From the NCBI GenBank assembly GCA_021852325.1, contig JAJZNM010000092.1, positions 1-10,910 of the forward strand: a stretch of DNA of 10,910 nucleotides, in the 5' to 3' direction. Numbering within the stretch: position 1 is the first letter of the stretch; the number at the start of each line of letters is the position of its first letter. Source of the DNA: Pseudomonadota bacterium (GTDB lineage Bacteria > Pseudomonadota > Gammaproteobacteria > JAKAQQ01). The translations under genes and the position numbers were made by a program. Below, piece by piece: positions 5,604 to 10,910 of the stretch. The notes under the pieces were generated by a model. The model was not told the DNA's origin, ran no database searches, and saw nothing but the letters and a program-made list of their open reading frames with translations.

Positions 5604-5918
5604 ATGAAGCGTATCCGGAAGAGTGACGAAGTGATGATCATCGCGGGCCGCGACCGGGGGCGGCGTGGCATCGTGCTGCGCGTGGATGGCGACCGGGTCT
5701 GGGTGGAGGGGGTGCACATGGTCAAAAAGCATCTCAAGCCCAATCCCAACACCCAGACACAGGGCGGCATCGTGGAACGGGAGGCCCCGCTCCATCTGTC
5801 GAACGTGATGATCTACAACCCGGCCGAGAAAAAACCGGGCCGGATCGGATTCCGCAAGCTCGCCGACGGACGCAAGGTGCGCGTCTTCCGCTCGACCGGA
5901 GAATCCGTCGATGTCTGA
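5604..5918 (+). CDS. rplX: 50S ribosomal protein L24
   Basis: L24 starts assembly of the large subunit by binding the 5' region of 23S rRNA. The 104-residue protein equals the E. coli length. It contains the KOW motif at the N-terminus (KSDEVMIIAGRDRGRRGIV, 6-24), then VEGVHMVKKHLKP, GGIVEREAPLHLSNV and the C-terminal RIGFRKLADGRKVRVF. An open frame extends upstream into rplN, but ATG at 5604 fits the family start and has GAGG at 5592-5595, 8 bases away and overlapping the rplN stop codon. A perfect-looking stem-loop occupies its last codons just before rplE and is listed separately. Confidence 0.98.
   Translation: MKRIRKSDEVMIIAGRDRGRRGIVLRVDGDRVWVEGVHMVKKHLKPNPNTQTQGGIVEREAPLHLSNVMIYNPAEKKPGRIGFRKLADGRKVRVFRSTGESVDV
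5892..5911 (+). promoter_or_regulatory. Stem-loop just upstream of rplE
   Basis: TCGAC (5892-5896) pairs with GTCGA (5907-5911) and GGA (5898-5900) pairs with TCC (5904-5906). The C at 5897 is bulged and GAA forms the loop, giving an eight-pair stem. It lies 16 bases before the rplE ATG, inside the end of rplX. In E. coli S8 represses the spc genes by binding mRNA around the rplE start, so the position is suggestive. I cannot match it to the conserved S8-binding core, and a stem of this size can arise by chance in GC-rich coding DNA. Confidence 0.25.
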
Positions 5919-5927
5919 GGAGAGGCC

Positions 5928-6467
5928 ATGGTCCGCTTGAAAGCCTTTTATGAAAACGAGGTGGTCCCGCGTCTCACGCGGGAGTTCGGCTATTCCAACC
6001 GCATGGCCGTTCCGCGGATCGTCAAGATCACGGTGAACATGGGCGTGGGCGAAGCGACCGCCGACCGCAAGATCATCGATCATGCCGTCGCGGATCTGGC
6101 CGCCATCACGGGCCAGCGTCCCCAGATCACCCATGCCCGCCAGTCGATCGCGAGTTTCAAGGTCCGCGAAGGATGGCCGATCGGGTGCAAGGTCACGCTC
6201 CGGCGCGCCCGCATGTACGAGTTCCTGGACCGGCTGATCCAGGTCGCGATCCCGCGCATACGCGATTTCCGGGGGTTGAACGCCCGGGCTTTCGACGGAC
6301 GCGGGAACTATACGCTCGGGATTCGTGAGCAGATCATTTTCCCCGAGATCGATTACGACAAGATCGATGCCTTGCGCGGGATGGACATCAACTTCACAAC
6401 CACGGCCCGCACCGATGAGGAAGCCCGTGCGCTGCTTCGGGCCTTTTCCTTCCCGTTCAGGAACTGA
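5928..6467 (+). CDS. rplE: 50S ribosomal protein L5
   Basis: L5 binds 5S rRNA with L18 and forms part of the central protuberance, touching the P-site tRNA and S13 in the small-subunit head. The product has 179 residues, the same as E. coli. It shows the family landmarks VPRIVKITVNMGVGEA (28-43), ITGQRPQITHAR, SFKVREGWPIGCKVTLR, RIRDFRGLN and the C-terminal FPEIDYDKID with GMDINFTTTA. The ATG at 5928 has a strong AGGAG at 5918-5922, overlapping the rplX stop. In E. coli translation of this gene is the point of S8 feedback control of the spc operon. Spacing to rpsN is 16 bases. Confidence 0.98.
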   Translation: MVRLKAFYENEVVPRLTREFGYSNRMAVPRIVKITVNMGVGEATADRKIIDHAVADLAAITGQRPQITHARQSIASFKVREGWPIGCKVTLRRARMYEFLDRLIQVAIPRIRDFRGLNARAFDGRGNYTLGIREQIIFPEIDYDKIDALRGMDINFTTTARTDEEARALLRAFSFPFRN

Positions 6468-6483
6468 GAACCGAGAGACGACC

Positions 6484-6789
6484 ATGGCCAAGAAATCGAT
6501 GATCAACCGCGAACTGAAGCGCCAGCAGGCGGCCCAGCGTGACCGGTCCCGGCGCGCCGAGTTGCGCAAGGCCGTCCGCGACCTCCATCTCACGCCCGAG
6601 GAACGCCGCAATGCCGCGAACACGCTGGCGGAACTGCCGCGGGACGGCAGCCCCTGCCGCCAGCGCCGCCGCTGTGCCCAGAGCGGCCGGCCGCGTGGCG
6701 TCTACCGGAAGTTCGGACTGGGCCGCATGGCGCTGCGGGAACTGGCGATGCGCGGGGACATTCCCGGACTCCACAAGGCGAGCTGGTAG
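6484..6789 (+). CDS. rpsN: 30S ribosomal protein S14, zinc-free long form
   Basis: S14 lies in the 30S head next to S3, S10 and S19. The 101-residue length and the absence of two CXXC pairs identify the long zinc-independent form, as in E. coli. Signatures are MAKKSMINRELKR at the start, LPRDGSPCRQRRRC (51-64), GRPRGVYRKFGLGRM and the invariant end IPGLHKASW. Two cysteines, Cys58 and Cys64, are present; E. coli has serine at the first of these positions. The frame is open upstream, but ATG at 6484 matches the family start and has GAGAG at 6473-6477. The stop codon overlaps the rpsH ribosome binding site. Confidence 0.97.
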   Translation: MAKKSMINRELKRQQAAQRDRSRRAELRKAVRDLHLTPEERRNAANTLAELPRDGSPCRQRRRCAQSGRPRGVYRKFGLGRMALRELAMRGDIPGLHKASW

Positions 6790-6799
6790 GAGCACGACC

Positions 6800-7195
6800 A
6801 TGACGATGTCAGACCCGTTGGCTGATCTCCTGACCCGTATCCGCAATGCCCAGCGTGCGGGACTGCCGGATGTCGAGCTGCCGTCTTCCAGTCTCAAGCG
6901 GGAGGTGGCGCGGGTCCTCAAGGAGGAAGGCTATCTCGAGGAGGTCCAGGAACGGGCCGAAGGCCCGATCCCCCTGCTCTCGATCCGGCTGCGTTACCAC
7001 GAAGGCAAGCCCGCCATCCGCATGCTGAGGCGTGTGAGCCGACCCGGCCTCCGGGTTTACCGCGACCGGCGTCGCCTGCCACGGGTGCAAAATGGCTATG
7101 GCGTGGCGGTGATTTCGACCTCGCGCGGCGTGATGAGCGACCGTGCGGCGCGTGCCCTCGGCGAGGGTGGAGAAATTCTGTGTCTGGTTTCCTGA
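6800..7195 (+). CDS. rpsH: 30S ribosomal protein S8
   Basis: S8 is a primary 16S rRNA binder in the platform and, in E. coli, the translational repressor of the spc genes. The 131-residue product (E. coli 130) begins MTMSDPLADLLTRIRNAQ and has VLKEEGYLEEV (39-49), RVSRPGLRVY (78-87) and the C-terminal ISTSRGVMSDRAAR and GGEILCLVS. The C-terminal motif STSRGVM (106-112) is part of the rRNA-binding face. ATG at 6800 is preferred over the second ATG at 6806: it mirrors the E. coli start MSMQDP, and AGGAG at 6788-6792 stands 7 bases before it. The gap from rpsN is 10 bases. Confidence 0.98.
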   Translation: MTMSDPLADLLTRIRNAQRAGLPDVELPSSSLKREVARVLKEEGYLEEVQERAEGPIPLLSIRLRYHEGKPAIRMLRRVSRPGLRVYRDRRRLPRVQNGYGVAVISTSRGVMSDRAARALGEGGEILCLVS

Positions 7196-7205
7196 GGCCG
7201 CTGCC

Positions 7206-7739
7206 ATGTCGAGAGTAGGCAAAAACCCGATTGCCGTGCCCAAGGGAGTCACGGTCGAACTCCAGGGTCCCCACGTCGAGGTCCGTGGACCACGGGGCGC
7301 CTTGGCGCTCGACCTGCCGGCGCCGGTTGCGGTGGATCAGGCCGGCTCCGAACTCCGTGTGCGCGAGGCGGGCGGCGGACGGGCGGCGAATGCACTGTCC
7401 GGAACCATCCGCTCGATCCTGGCCAATATGGTCAGGGGCGTGAGCCAGGGATTTGAGCGCCGGCTCGAACTCACGGGAGTGGGCTACCGCGCCCAGATGC
7501 AGGGGAAGGTGCTCCAGCTGGCCCTCGGCTATTCCAAGCCGATCCTTTATCCCATCCCGCCCGAGATCTCGGTCGAGACCCCTTCGCAGACCGAGATCGT
7601 GGTGCGCGGCTGTGACCGCCAGCGGGTCGGGCAGATCGCGTCGGAAATCCGCTCGTTCCGGCGCTCGGACCCTTACAAGGGCAAAGGCGTCCGGTATGCG
7701 GGCGAGGTGTTGAAACTGAAGGAGACGAAGAAGAAATGA
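7206..7739 (+). CDS. rplF: 50S ribosomal protein L6
   Basis: L6 binds 23S rRNA near the sarcin–ricin loop and the factor-binding site. The protein has 177 residues, exactly the E. coli length. It consists of two similar domains. The first begins MSRVGKNPIAVPKGV, with VRGPRGAL at 26-33. The second has LTGVGYRAQMQG (89-100), LQLALGYSKPI and the family signature DPYKGKGVRYAGE (155-167), followed by a lysine-rich end. The frame is open farther upstream. ATG at 7206 is chosen for family fit and for GAGG at 7194-7197, which overlaps the rpsH stop. Its stop overlaps the rplR start as ATGA. Confidence 0.98.
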   Translation: MSRVGKNPIAVPKGVTVELQGPHVEVRGPRGALALDLPAPVAVDQAGSELRVREAGGGRAANALSGTIRSILANMVRGVSQGFERRLELTGVGYRAQMQGKVLQLALGYSKPILYPIPPEISVETPSQTEIVVRGCDRQRVGQIASEIRSFRRSDPYKGKGVRYAGEVLKLKETKKK

Positions 7740-8113
7740 CGATCCGGATCCAGGGCAAGAGCAAGAAAGAGGCCCGCCTGAAACGGGCGCGCCGGACCCG
7801 TGCGCGGATCGCGCGCCTCGGCGTGATGCGCCTCACCGTGTACCGTTCACCGCGACACATCTATGCGCAGATTTTTACCCCTCAGGGTGAACGGGTGCTC
7901 GTCCAGGCTTCGAGCCTCGAGAGCGCGGTCCGCGAGCGCTGCCCGGACGGGGCCAAAAAGACCGATCGCGCCGTGCGGGTGGGGGAGGTCCTCGCGGAAC
8001 GGGCCCGTGCGCTCGGGATCGAGCGGGTGGCCTTCGACCGCTCGGGCTTCAAGTATCACGGGCGCGTGCAGGCGCTGGCGGAAGCCGCGCGTTCGCACGG
8101 GCTCCAATTCTAG
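7736..8113 (+). CDS. rplR: 50S ribosomal protein L18
   Basis: L18 binds 5S rRNA together with L5 and helps dock it in the central protuberance. The 125-residue product (E. coli 117) has a basic N-terminal tail of about eight extra residues (MTIRIQGKSKKEARLKRARR). The family core follows: RLTVYRSPRHIYAQI (32-46) and the highly conserved end FDRSGFKYHGRVQALAEAAR then GLQF. The start overlaps the rplF stop as ATGA, with AAGGAG at 7719-7724 a little far upstream (11 bases). The next in-frame candidates would cut into the basic tail. It is followed by a 21-base gap before rpsE. Confidence 0.98.
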   Translation: MTIRIQGKSKKEARLKRARRTRARIARLGVMRLTVYRSPRHIYAQIFTPQGERVLVQASSLESAVRERCPDGAKKTDRAVRVGEVLAERARALGIERVAFDRSGFKYHGRVQALAEAARSHGLQF

Positions 8114-8134
8114 ATTTTGGCCGAGAGATCATTC

Positions 8135-8641
8135 ATGGCGAGAGACACTCCCGAAACGAACGAATTCCAGGAAAAGCTCGTGGCCGTCAACCGGGTCGCC
8201 AAGGTCGTGAAGGGCGGCCGGCGTTTCGGCTTTGCCGCGCTCACGGTCGTGGGGGATGGACACGGCCGGGTGGGCTTCGGCTATGGCAAGGCCCGCGAGG
8301 TGCCGCTCGCGATCCAGAAGGCGATGGAAGAGGCCCGGGGCCATCTCCAGAAGATCCCACTCAACCAGGGCACCCTCTACTACGCGGTCTACGGCCAGCA
8401 TGGCGCGACCCGGGTCTATCTGCAGCCGGCTTCGGAGGGCACCGGCATCATCGCCGGAGGTGCGATGCGGGCATTGCTTGAAGTGCTCGGGGTCCGCAAT
8501 GTGCTTGCCAAGGCCATGGGCTCGAGAAACCCGATCAACGTGGTCCGGGCCACCATGGCGGCGCTCGGTGCACTCGAATCCCCGCGCACGATTGCCGACC
8601 GCAGGGGGCTCGCTCGCGACAAGGTACGGGTGATGCCATGA
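8135..8641 (+). CDS. rpsE: 30S ribosomal protein S5
   Basis: S5 lies near the mRNA entry and decoding centre of the 30S subunit and affects translational fidelity. The 168-residue product (E. coli 167) has the double-stranded RNA-binding-like N-terminal domain with LVAVNRVAKVVKGGRRF (15-31), VVGDGHGRVGFGYGKAREV (38-56) and the signature QPASEGTGIIAGGAMRA (97-113). NPINVVRAT (132-140) follows. ATG at 8135 is preferred to an in-frame TTG at 8117, because GAGAG at 8123-8127 is 7 bases upstream of the ATG and the resulting length fits the family. The stop overlaps the rpmD start as ATGA. Confidence 0.97.
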   Translation: MARDTPETNEFQEKLVAVNRVAKVVKGGRRFGFAALTVVGDGHGRVGFGYGKAREVPLAIQKAMEEARGHLQKIPLNQGTLYYAVYGQHGATRVYLQPASEGTGIIAGGAMRALLEVLGVRNVLAKAMGSRNPINVVRATMAALGALESPRTIADRRGLARDKVRVMP

Positions 8642-8841
8642 CCGCAGCCAAGGCTTACCAGGTGACCTTGATCCGTAGTCTCGCGAAGAAGAGTGCGCGG
8701 CACCAGGCTTCGGTCCGAGGACTCGGGCTCAGGCGGATCGGGGGGAGTGTCATCGTTCCGGCCACCCCGGAAAATCTCGGCATGATCCGTGCGGTGTCTT
8801 ACCTATTGAAAGTGGAGGCGATCGACCATGCGGCTCAATGA
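8638..8841 (+). CDS. rpmD: 50S ribosomal protein L30
   Basis: The 67-residue product matches L30, a small peripheral large-subunit protein (E. coli 59). The core reads QVTLIRSLAKKSARHQASVRG, then the conserved GLGLRRIGGSV (28-38), TPENLGMIRAVSYLLKVE. The N-terminus is a few residues longer and the C-terminus carries a seven-residue tail, AIDHAAQ. That tail exists because the frame runs on through the rplO ribosome binding site and 14 bases into rplO. No strong ribosome binding site precedes the ATG, which overlaps the rpsE stop as ATGA, so coupled translation is likely. Confidence 0.97.
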   Translation: MTAAKAYQVTLIRSLAKKSARHQASVRGLGLRRIGGSVIVPATPENLGMIRAVSYLLKVEAIDHAAQ

Positions 8842-9262
8842 TCTCTCCCCCGGCCGGGGTGCCCGTCCGTCCGGCAAGCGGCTGGGACGCGGGATCGGCT
8901 CGGGTCTCGGGAAAACGTCGGGACGGGGGCACAAGGGCCAGCACGCCCGTACCGGCGGGCTGCGCAAGGTGGGATTCGAAGGCGGACAGATGCCGCTGCA
9001 GCGGCGGCTCCCCAAGGTCGGGTTCCGCTCGGCACAGGCCCGGTGTCACGCAGAAGTGCGGCTCGGGGACCTGGCCCGGCTCGTGGATCCCATCATCGAC
9101 CTGCCCACCCTGCGGCGCGCCCATCTCGTGCCGGGCAATACCCTCGTGGCCAAGGTGATTCTCAAGGGCACCCTGGAACGGCCGGTTCATCTGCGCGGTC
9201 TCCGGGTCACCCGGGGTGCGCGGGCACGGATCGCCGAGCTCGGCGGTCAGGTCGAGGACTGA
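8828..9262 (+). CDS. rplO: 50S ribosomal protein L15
   Basis: L15 is a late-assembly protein with a long extended N-terminal arm buried in 23S rRNA. The 144 residues equal the E. coli length. The family features are MRLNDLSPGRGAR at the start, GKRLGRGIGSGLGKTSGRGHKGQ (16-38), GFEGGQMPLQRRLPKVGF and the C-terminal LRGLRVTRGARARI. The usual MPLYRRLPK reads MPLQRRLPK here. ATG at 8828 has GGAGG at 8814-8818, 9 bases upstream and inside rpmD, and overlaps the end of rpmD by 14 bases. One base separates its stop from the secY start. Confidence 0.98.
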   Translation: MRLNDLSPGRGARPSGKRLGRGIGSGLGKTSGRGHKGQHARTGGLRKVGFEGGQMPLQRRLPKVGFRSAQARCHAEVRLGDLARLVDPIIDLPTLRRAHLVPGNTLVAKVILKGTLERPVHLRGLRVTRGARARIAELGGQVED

Positions 9263-9263
9263 G

Positions 9264-10595
9264 ATGTCCCGTTCGGCGAGCGCCATGGCATCGTCTTTGG
9301 GCGGCATCAAGGGATCGGCCGAGTTGCGCAACCGCTTCCTGTTCCTCGTCGGGGCATTGTTCGTGTTCCGGGTGGGAGCCCATATCCCGGTCCCCGGGAT
9401 CAACCCAGTCGCGCTGGCCCAGCTGTTCAAGGCCCAGCAGGGCGGGATCCTCTCGATGTTCAACATGTTCTCGGGTGGCGCGCTGGCCCGGATGAGCGTC
9501 TTCGCGCTTGGGATCATGCCGTATATCTCGGCGTCGATCGTGATCCAGCTTTTGACCTCGGTCCTGCCGACGTTCGAGTCCCTCAAGAAGGAGGGATATT
9601 CCGGCCAGCGCAAGCTGACCCGCTACACGCGTTACAGCACCGTCGGCCTGGCCCTGATCCAGGCCTTGTTTGCCGCGATCGCGCTCCAAAGCCAGAACGT
9701 GGTGATCGATCCCGGGATCGGATTCATCGTGACCGCCGTGATCAGCCTCGTCACGGGAACCGTCTTTCTCATGTGGCTCGGTGAACAGATGACGGAACGT
9801 GGCATCGGGAACGGGATTTCCATGATCATCTTCGCCGGTATCGTGGCCGGTCTGCCCTCCGCCGTGGCCGGTACCCTCCAGCTCGTCAACACAGGACAGA
9901 TGTCGCCCATCACGGCCATTTTCATCGCGGTGGCGGTGCTTTTGGTGACGACCTTCGTGGTTTTCATCGAACGCGGGCAGAGGCGCATCACCGTGAACTA
10001 TGCGAAACGGCAGCAGGGCAACCGGCTCTATGCCGCGCAAAGCTCCCACCTGCCGCTCAAGCTCAACATGTCGGGCGTCATCCCGCCGATTTTCGCCTCG
10101 AGTCTGATCCTCTTCCCCACCACGATCGGCGGCTGGTTCGGGAACAGCAAGCACTTCATCTGGCTGCAGGAACTCGCGGCCCTGATCAGTCCGCCCCAGC
10201 CGGCTTATATCGTGCTCTATTCCGGGCTCATCATCTTTTTCTGCTTTTTCTATACCGCCCTCGTCTTCAACTCGCGCGAAACGGCCGACAATCTGAAGAA
10301 GTCCGGAGCCTTCATCCCGGGAATCCGCCCCGGCGAGCAGACCGCAGGCTACATCGATTCGGTGCTCGGCCGCCTCACCTTCTGGGGAGCGATCTATGTC
10401 ACGGCAGTCTGCCTCCTGCCCCAGTTTTTGATCTCGGATTTCCATGTTCCGTTCTACTTCGGCGGAACCTCGCTCCTCATCATCGTGGTGGTCGTCATGG
10501 ATTTCATGGCCCAGCTCCAGGCCCACCTCATGTCCCACCAGTATGAAAGCCTGTTCAAGCGCGCGGGACTCCGCGGCGCCGGGCGGAGTTCCTAA
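9264..10595 (+). CDS. secY: Preprotein translocase subunit SecY
   Basis: SecY is the central channel of the SecYEG translocon in the inner membrane, moving proteins across or into the membrane with SecA or the ribosome. The 443-residue product (equal to E. coli) shows ten hydrophobic segments. It carries both family signatures: GGALARMSVFALGIMPYIS (71-89, plug and TM2) and MWLGEQMTERGIGNGIS (170-186). The cytoplasmic loop before TM6 has VNYAKRQQG, and the C5 loop has NSRETADNLKKSGAF and PGIRPGEQT. Arg355 aligns with E. coli Arg357, important for SecA-driven export. The periplasmic segment between TM3 and TM4 is shorter than in E. coli. ATG at 9264 has GAGGA at 9254-9258; the later in-frame ATG at 9285 lacks one as close. 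Confidence 0.98.
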   Translation: MSRSASAMASSLGGIKGSAELRNRFLFLVGALFVFRVGAHIPVPGINPVALAQLFKAQQGGILSMFNMFSGGALARMSVFALGIMPYISASIVIQLLTSVLPTFESLKKEGYSGQRKLTRYTRYSTVGLALIQALFAAIALQSQNVVIDPGIGFIVTAVISLVTGTVFLMWLGEQMTERGIGNGISMIIFAGIVAGLPSAVAGTLQLVNTGQMSPITAIFIAVAVLLVTTFVVFIERGQRRITVNYAKRQQGNRLYAAQSSHLPLKLNMSGVIPPIFASSLILFPTTIGGWFGNSKHFIWLQELAALISPPQPAYIVLYSGLIIFFCFFYTALVFNSRETADNLKKSGAFIPGIRPGEQTAGYIDSVLGRLTFWGAIYVTAVCLLPQFLISDFHVPFYFGGTSLLIIVVVVMDFMAQLQAHLMSHQYESLFKRAGLRGAGRSS

Positions 10596-10600
10596 TCCAC

Positions 10601-10613
10601 GACCCTAAGGGTC
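10601..10613 (+). promoter_or_regulatory. Small hairpin between secY and rpmJ
   Basis: GACCC (10601-10605) and GGGTC (10609-10613) form a perfect 5-bp stem around a TAA loop in the 33-base secY–rpmJ gap. No T-run follows, so it is not an intrinsic terminator. It could mark an mRNA processing or stability point after secY, or be chance. Confidence 0.3.
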
Positions 10614-10628
10614 CAACAGGTAATCCTC

Positions 10629-10742
10629 ATGAAAGTGCGAGCATCAGTCAAACGAGTCTGCCGGAACTGCAAGATCGTCAAACGCGGGCGGGTCGTCCGG
10701 GTGGTTTGCAAGGAAGCCCGCCACAAGCAGCGGCAGGGTTGA
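10629..10742 (+). CDS. rpmJ: 50S ribosomal protein L36, zinc-binding form
   Basis: This 37-codon gene encodes MKVRASVKRVCRNCKIVKRG and ends in KQRQG, nearly identical to E. coli L36 (38 residues). L36 is the smallest large-subunit protein and binds 23S rRNA domains II, V and VI. Cys11, Cys14, Cys27 and His32 form the expected zinc site, so this is the C+ paralogue. One residue is missing between Cys27 and His32 relative to E. coli. The ribosome binding site is weak: AGG at 10618-10620, 8 bases upstream. Its position directly after secY with no infA in between is the gammaproteobacterial arrangement. Confidence 0.97.
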   Translation: MKVRASVKRVCRNCKIVKRGRVVRVVCKEARHKQRQG

Positions 10743-10750
10743 TCCGTGGG

Positions 10751-10779
10751 TTGTCACCAGCTTGAAAATCCGATACAAT
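10751..10779 (+). promoter_or_regulatory. Probable sigma-70 promoter of the alpha segment
   Basis: TTGTCA (10751-10756) and TACAAT (10774-10779) are exactly 17 bases apart, each matching the sigma-70 consensus at five of six positions. The start point would fall near 10786, giving a leader of about 39 bases before rpsM. The site lies between rpmJ and rpsM, as the alpha operon promoter does in E. coli. It is the best promoter match in the window. Confidence 0.65.
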
Positions 10780-10800
10780 TGTCTGTTTCACGACTGACAA
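10779..10800 (+). promoter_or_regulatory. Weak stem-loop between the alpha promoter and rpsM
   Basis: TTGTC (10779-10783) pairs with GACAA (10796-10800), with a T-T mismatch and two further G-T/A-C pairs inside. It overlaps the -10 element, so a transcript started near 10786 would hold only the 3' half; read-through mRNA from rpmJ would hold all of it. Its role, if any, is unknown, and no S4-type pseudoknot is evident. Confidence 0.2.
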
Positions 10801-10824
10801 GAGACCTATTGGGAGGCTAGCGCC

Positions 10825-10910
10825 ATGGCCCGAATCGCGGGTGTCAACATTCCGGCCACGAAGCATGCCGAGATTGCGCTCACCGCCATCTATGGCATCG
10901 GCCGGTCGCG
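10825..10910 (+). CDS. rpsM: 30S ribosomal protein S13, N-terminal part (partial)
   Basis: The first 28 codons are present and the gene runs out of the window. The peptide begins MARIAGVNIPATKHAEIAL and continues TAIYGIGRS, the typical S13 start (E. coli MARIAGINIPDHKHAVIAL). S13 sits at the top of the 30S head, contacts the P-site tRNA and forms bridges to L5. The start is supported by GGGAGG at 10811-10816, 8 bases before the ATG. It is the first gene of the alpha segment, which usually continues with rpsK, rpsD, rpoA and rplQ. Confidence 0.97.
   Translation, partial: MARIAGVNIPATKHAEIALTAIYGIGRS

Noticed and set aside
5556..6623. 355-codon open frame on the - strand opposite rplX, rplE and rpsN
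   Set aside because: It is the shadow of conserved genes with strong GC bias at third positions. It crosses three real genes and has no family likeness or ribosome binding site that I can see.
8117..8134. TTG start for rpsE giving six more residues
   Set aside because: The ATG at 8135 has GAGAG at good spacing and gives the family length; the TTG lacks a ribosome binding site.
9207..10538. 443-codon open frame on the - strand opposite secY
   Set aside because: The translation is highly charged, rich in His, Asp and Glu, with no recognisable fold. It mirrors the codon positions of secY, whose membrane protein codons give long antisense frames in GC-rich DNA. SecY on the + strand is certain.
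10743..10760. Intrinsic terminator after rpmJ
   Set aside because: No stem of useful length followed by a T-run is present; read-through into rpsM is plausible.
1..10910. Inserted mobile element, toxin–antitoxin pair, CRISPR array or other new system
   Set aside because: All coding space from end to end is taken by conserved ribosomal protein genes and secY in the standard order. No direct or inverted repeat array, transposase or foreign-looking segment is seen.

Overview
The window is a stretch of the large ribosomal protein cluster (str–S10–spc–alpha superoperon) of a GC-rich gammaproteobacterium. Every gene lies on the + strand. It starts in the last codons of tuf (EF-Tu) and ends 28 codons into rpsM (S13). 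The order is tuf, rpsJ, rplC, rplD, rplW, rplB, rpsS, rplV, rpsC, rplP, rpmC, rpsQ, rplN, rplX, rplE, rpsN, rpsH, rplF, rplR, rpsE, rpmD, rplO, secY, rpmJ, rpsM. Three things point to Gammaproteobacteria or a close relative: secY–rpmJ–rpsM has no infA or adk between its members, S14 is the 101-residue zinc-free form, and most proteins match the E. coli lengths closely. A finer placement (for example a Chromatiales-like or Acidithiobacillia-like lineage) is only a guess from sequence flavour.

Layout. Positions 1-417 hold the end of tuf and rpsJ, only 20 bases apart. Positions 418-529 are the largest intergenic gap and the only AT-rich one. It holds a hairpin plus T-run at the rpsJ stop, a good sigma-70-type promoter, a second hairpin and the rplC ribosome binding site. 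From rplC (530) to rpmJ (10742) the genes are packed with gaps of 0-37 bases. Seven junctions are 4-base ATGA overlaps and one is a 14-base overlap. Positions 10743-10824 hold a second strong sigma-70-like promoter that should drive the alpha segment (rpsM onward), with a short leader.

The gene products act together. Large-subunit proteins L2, L3, L4, L5, L6, L14, L15, L16, L18, L22, L23, L24, L29, L30 and L36 and small-subunit proteins S3, S5, S8, S10, S13, S14, S17 and S19 build the ribosome. EF-Tu delivers aminoacyl-tRNA to it. SecY is the membrane channel to which ribosomes deliver exported and membrane proteins.

The gene content is ordinary housekeeping, and I found no novel system, mobile element, CRISPR array or tRNA. 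What merits a second look is the control architecture. The usual E. coli S10 leader position (upstream of rpsJ) and spc promoter position (upstream of rplN) have no room here, while signals appear between rpsJ and rplC and upstream of rpsM. No stretch above 300 bases lacks a gene.
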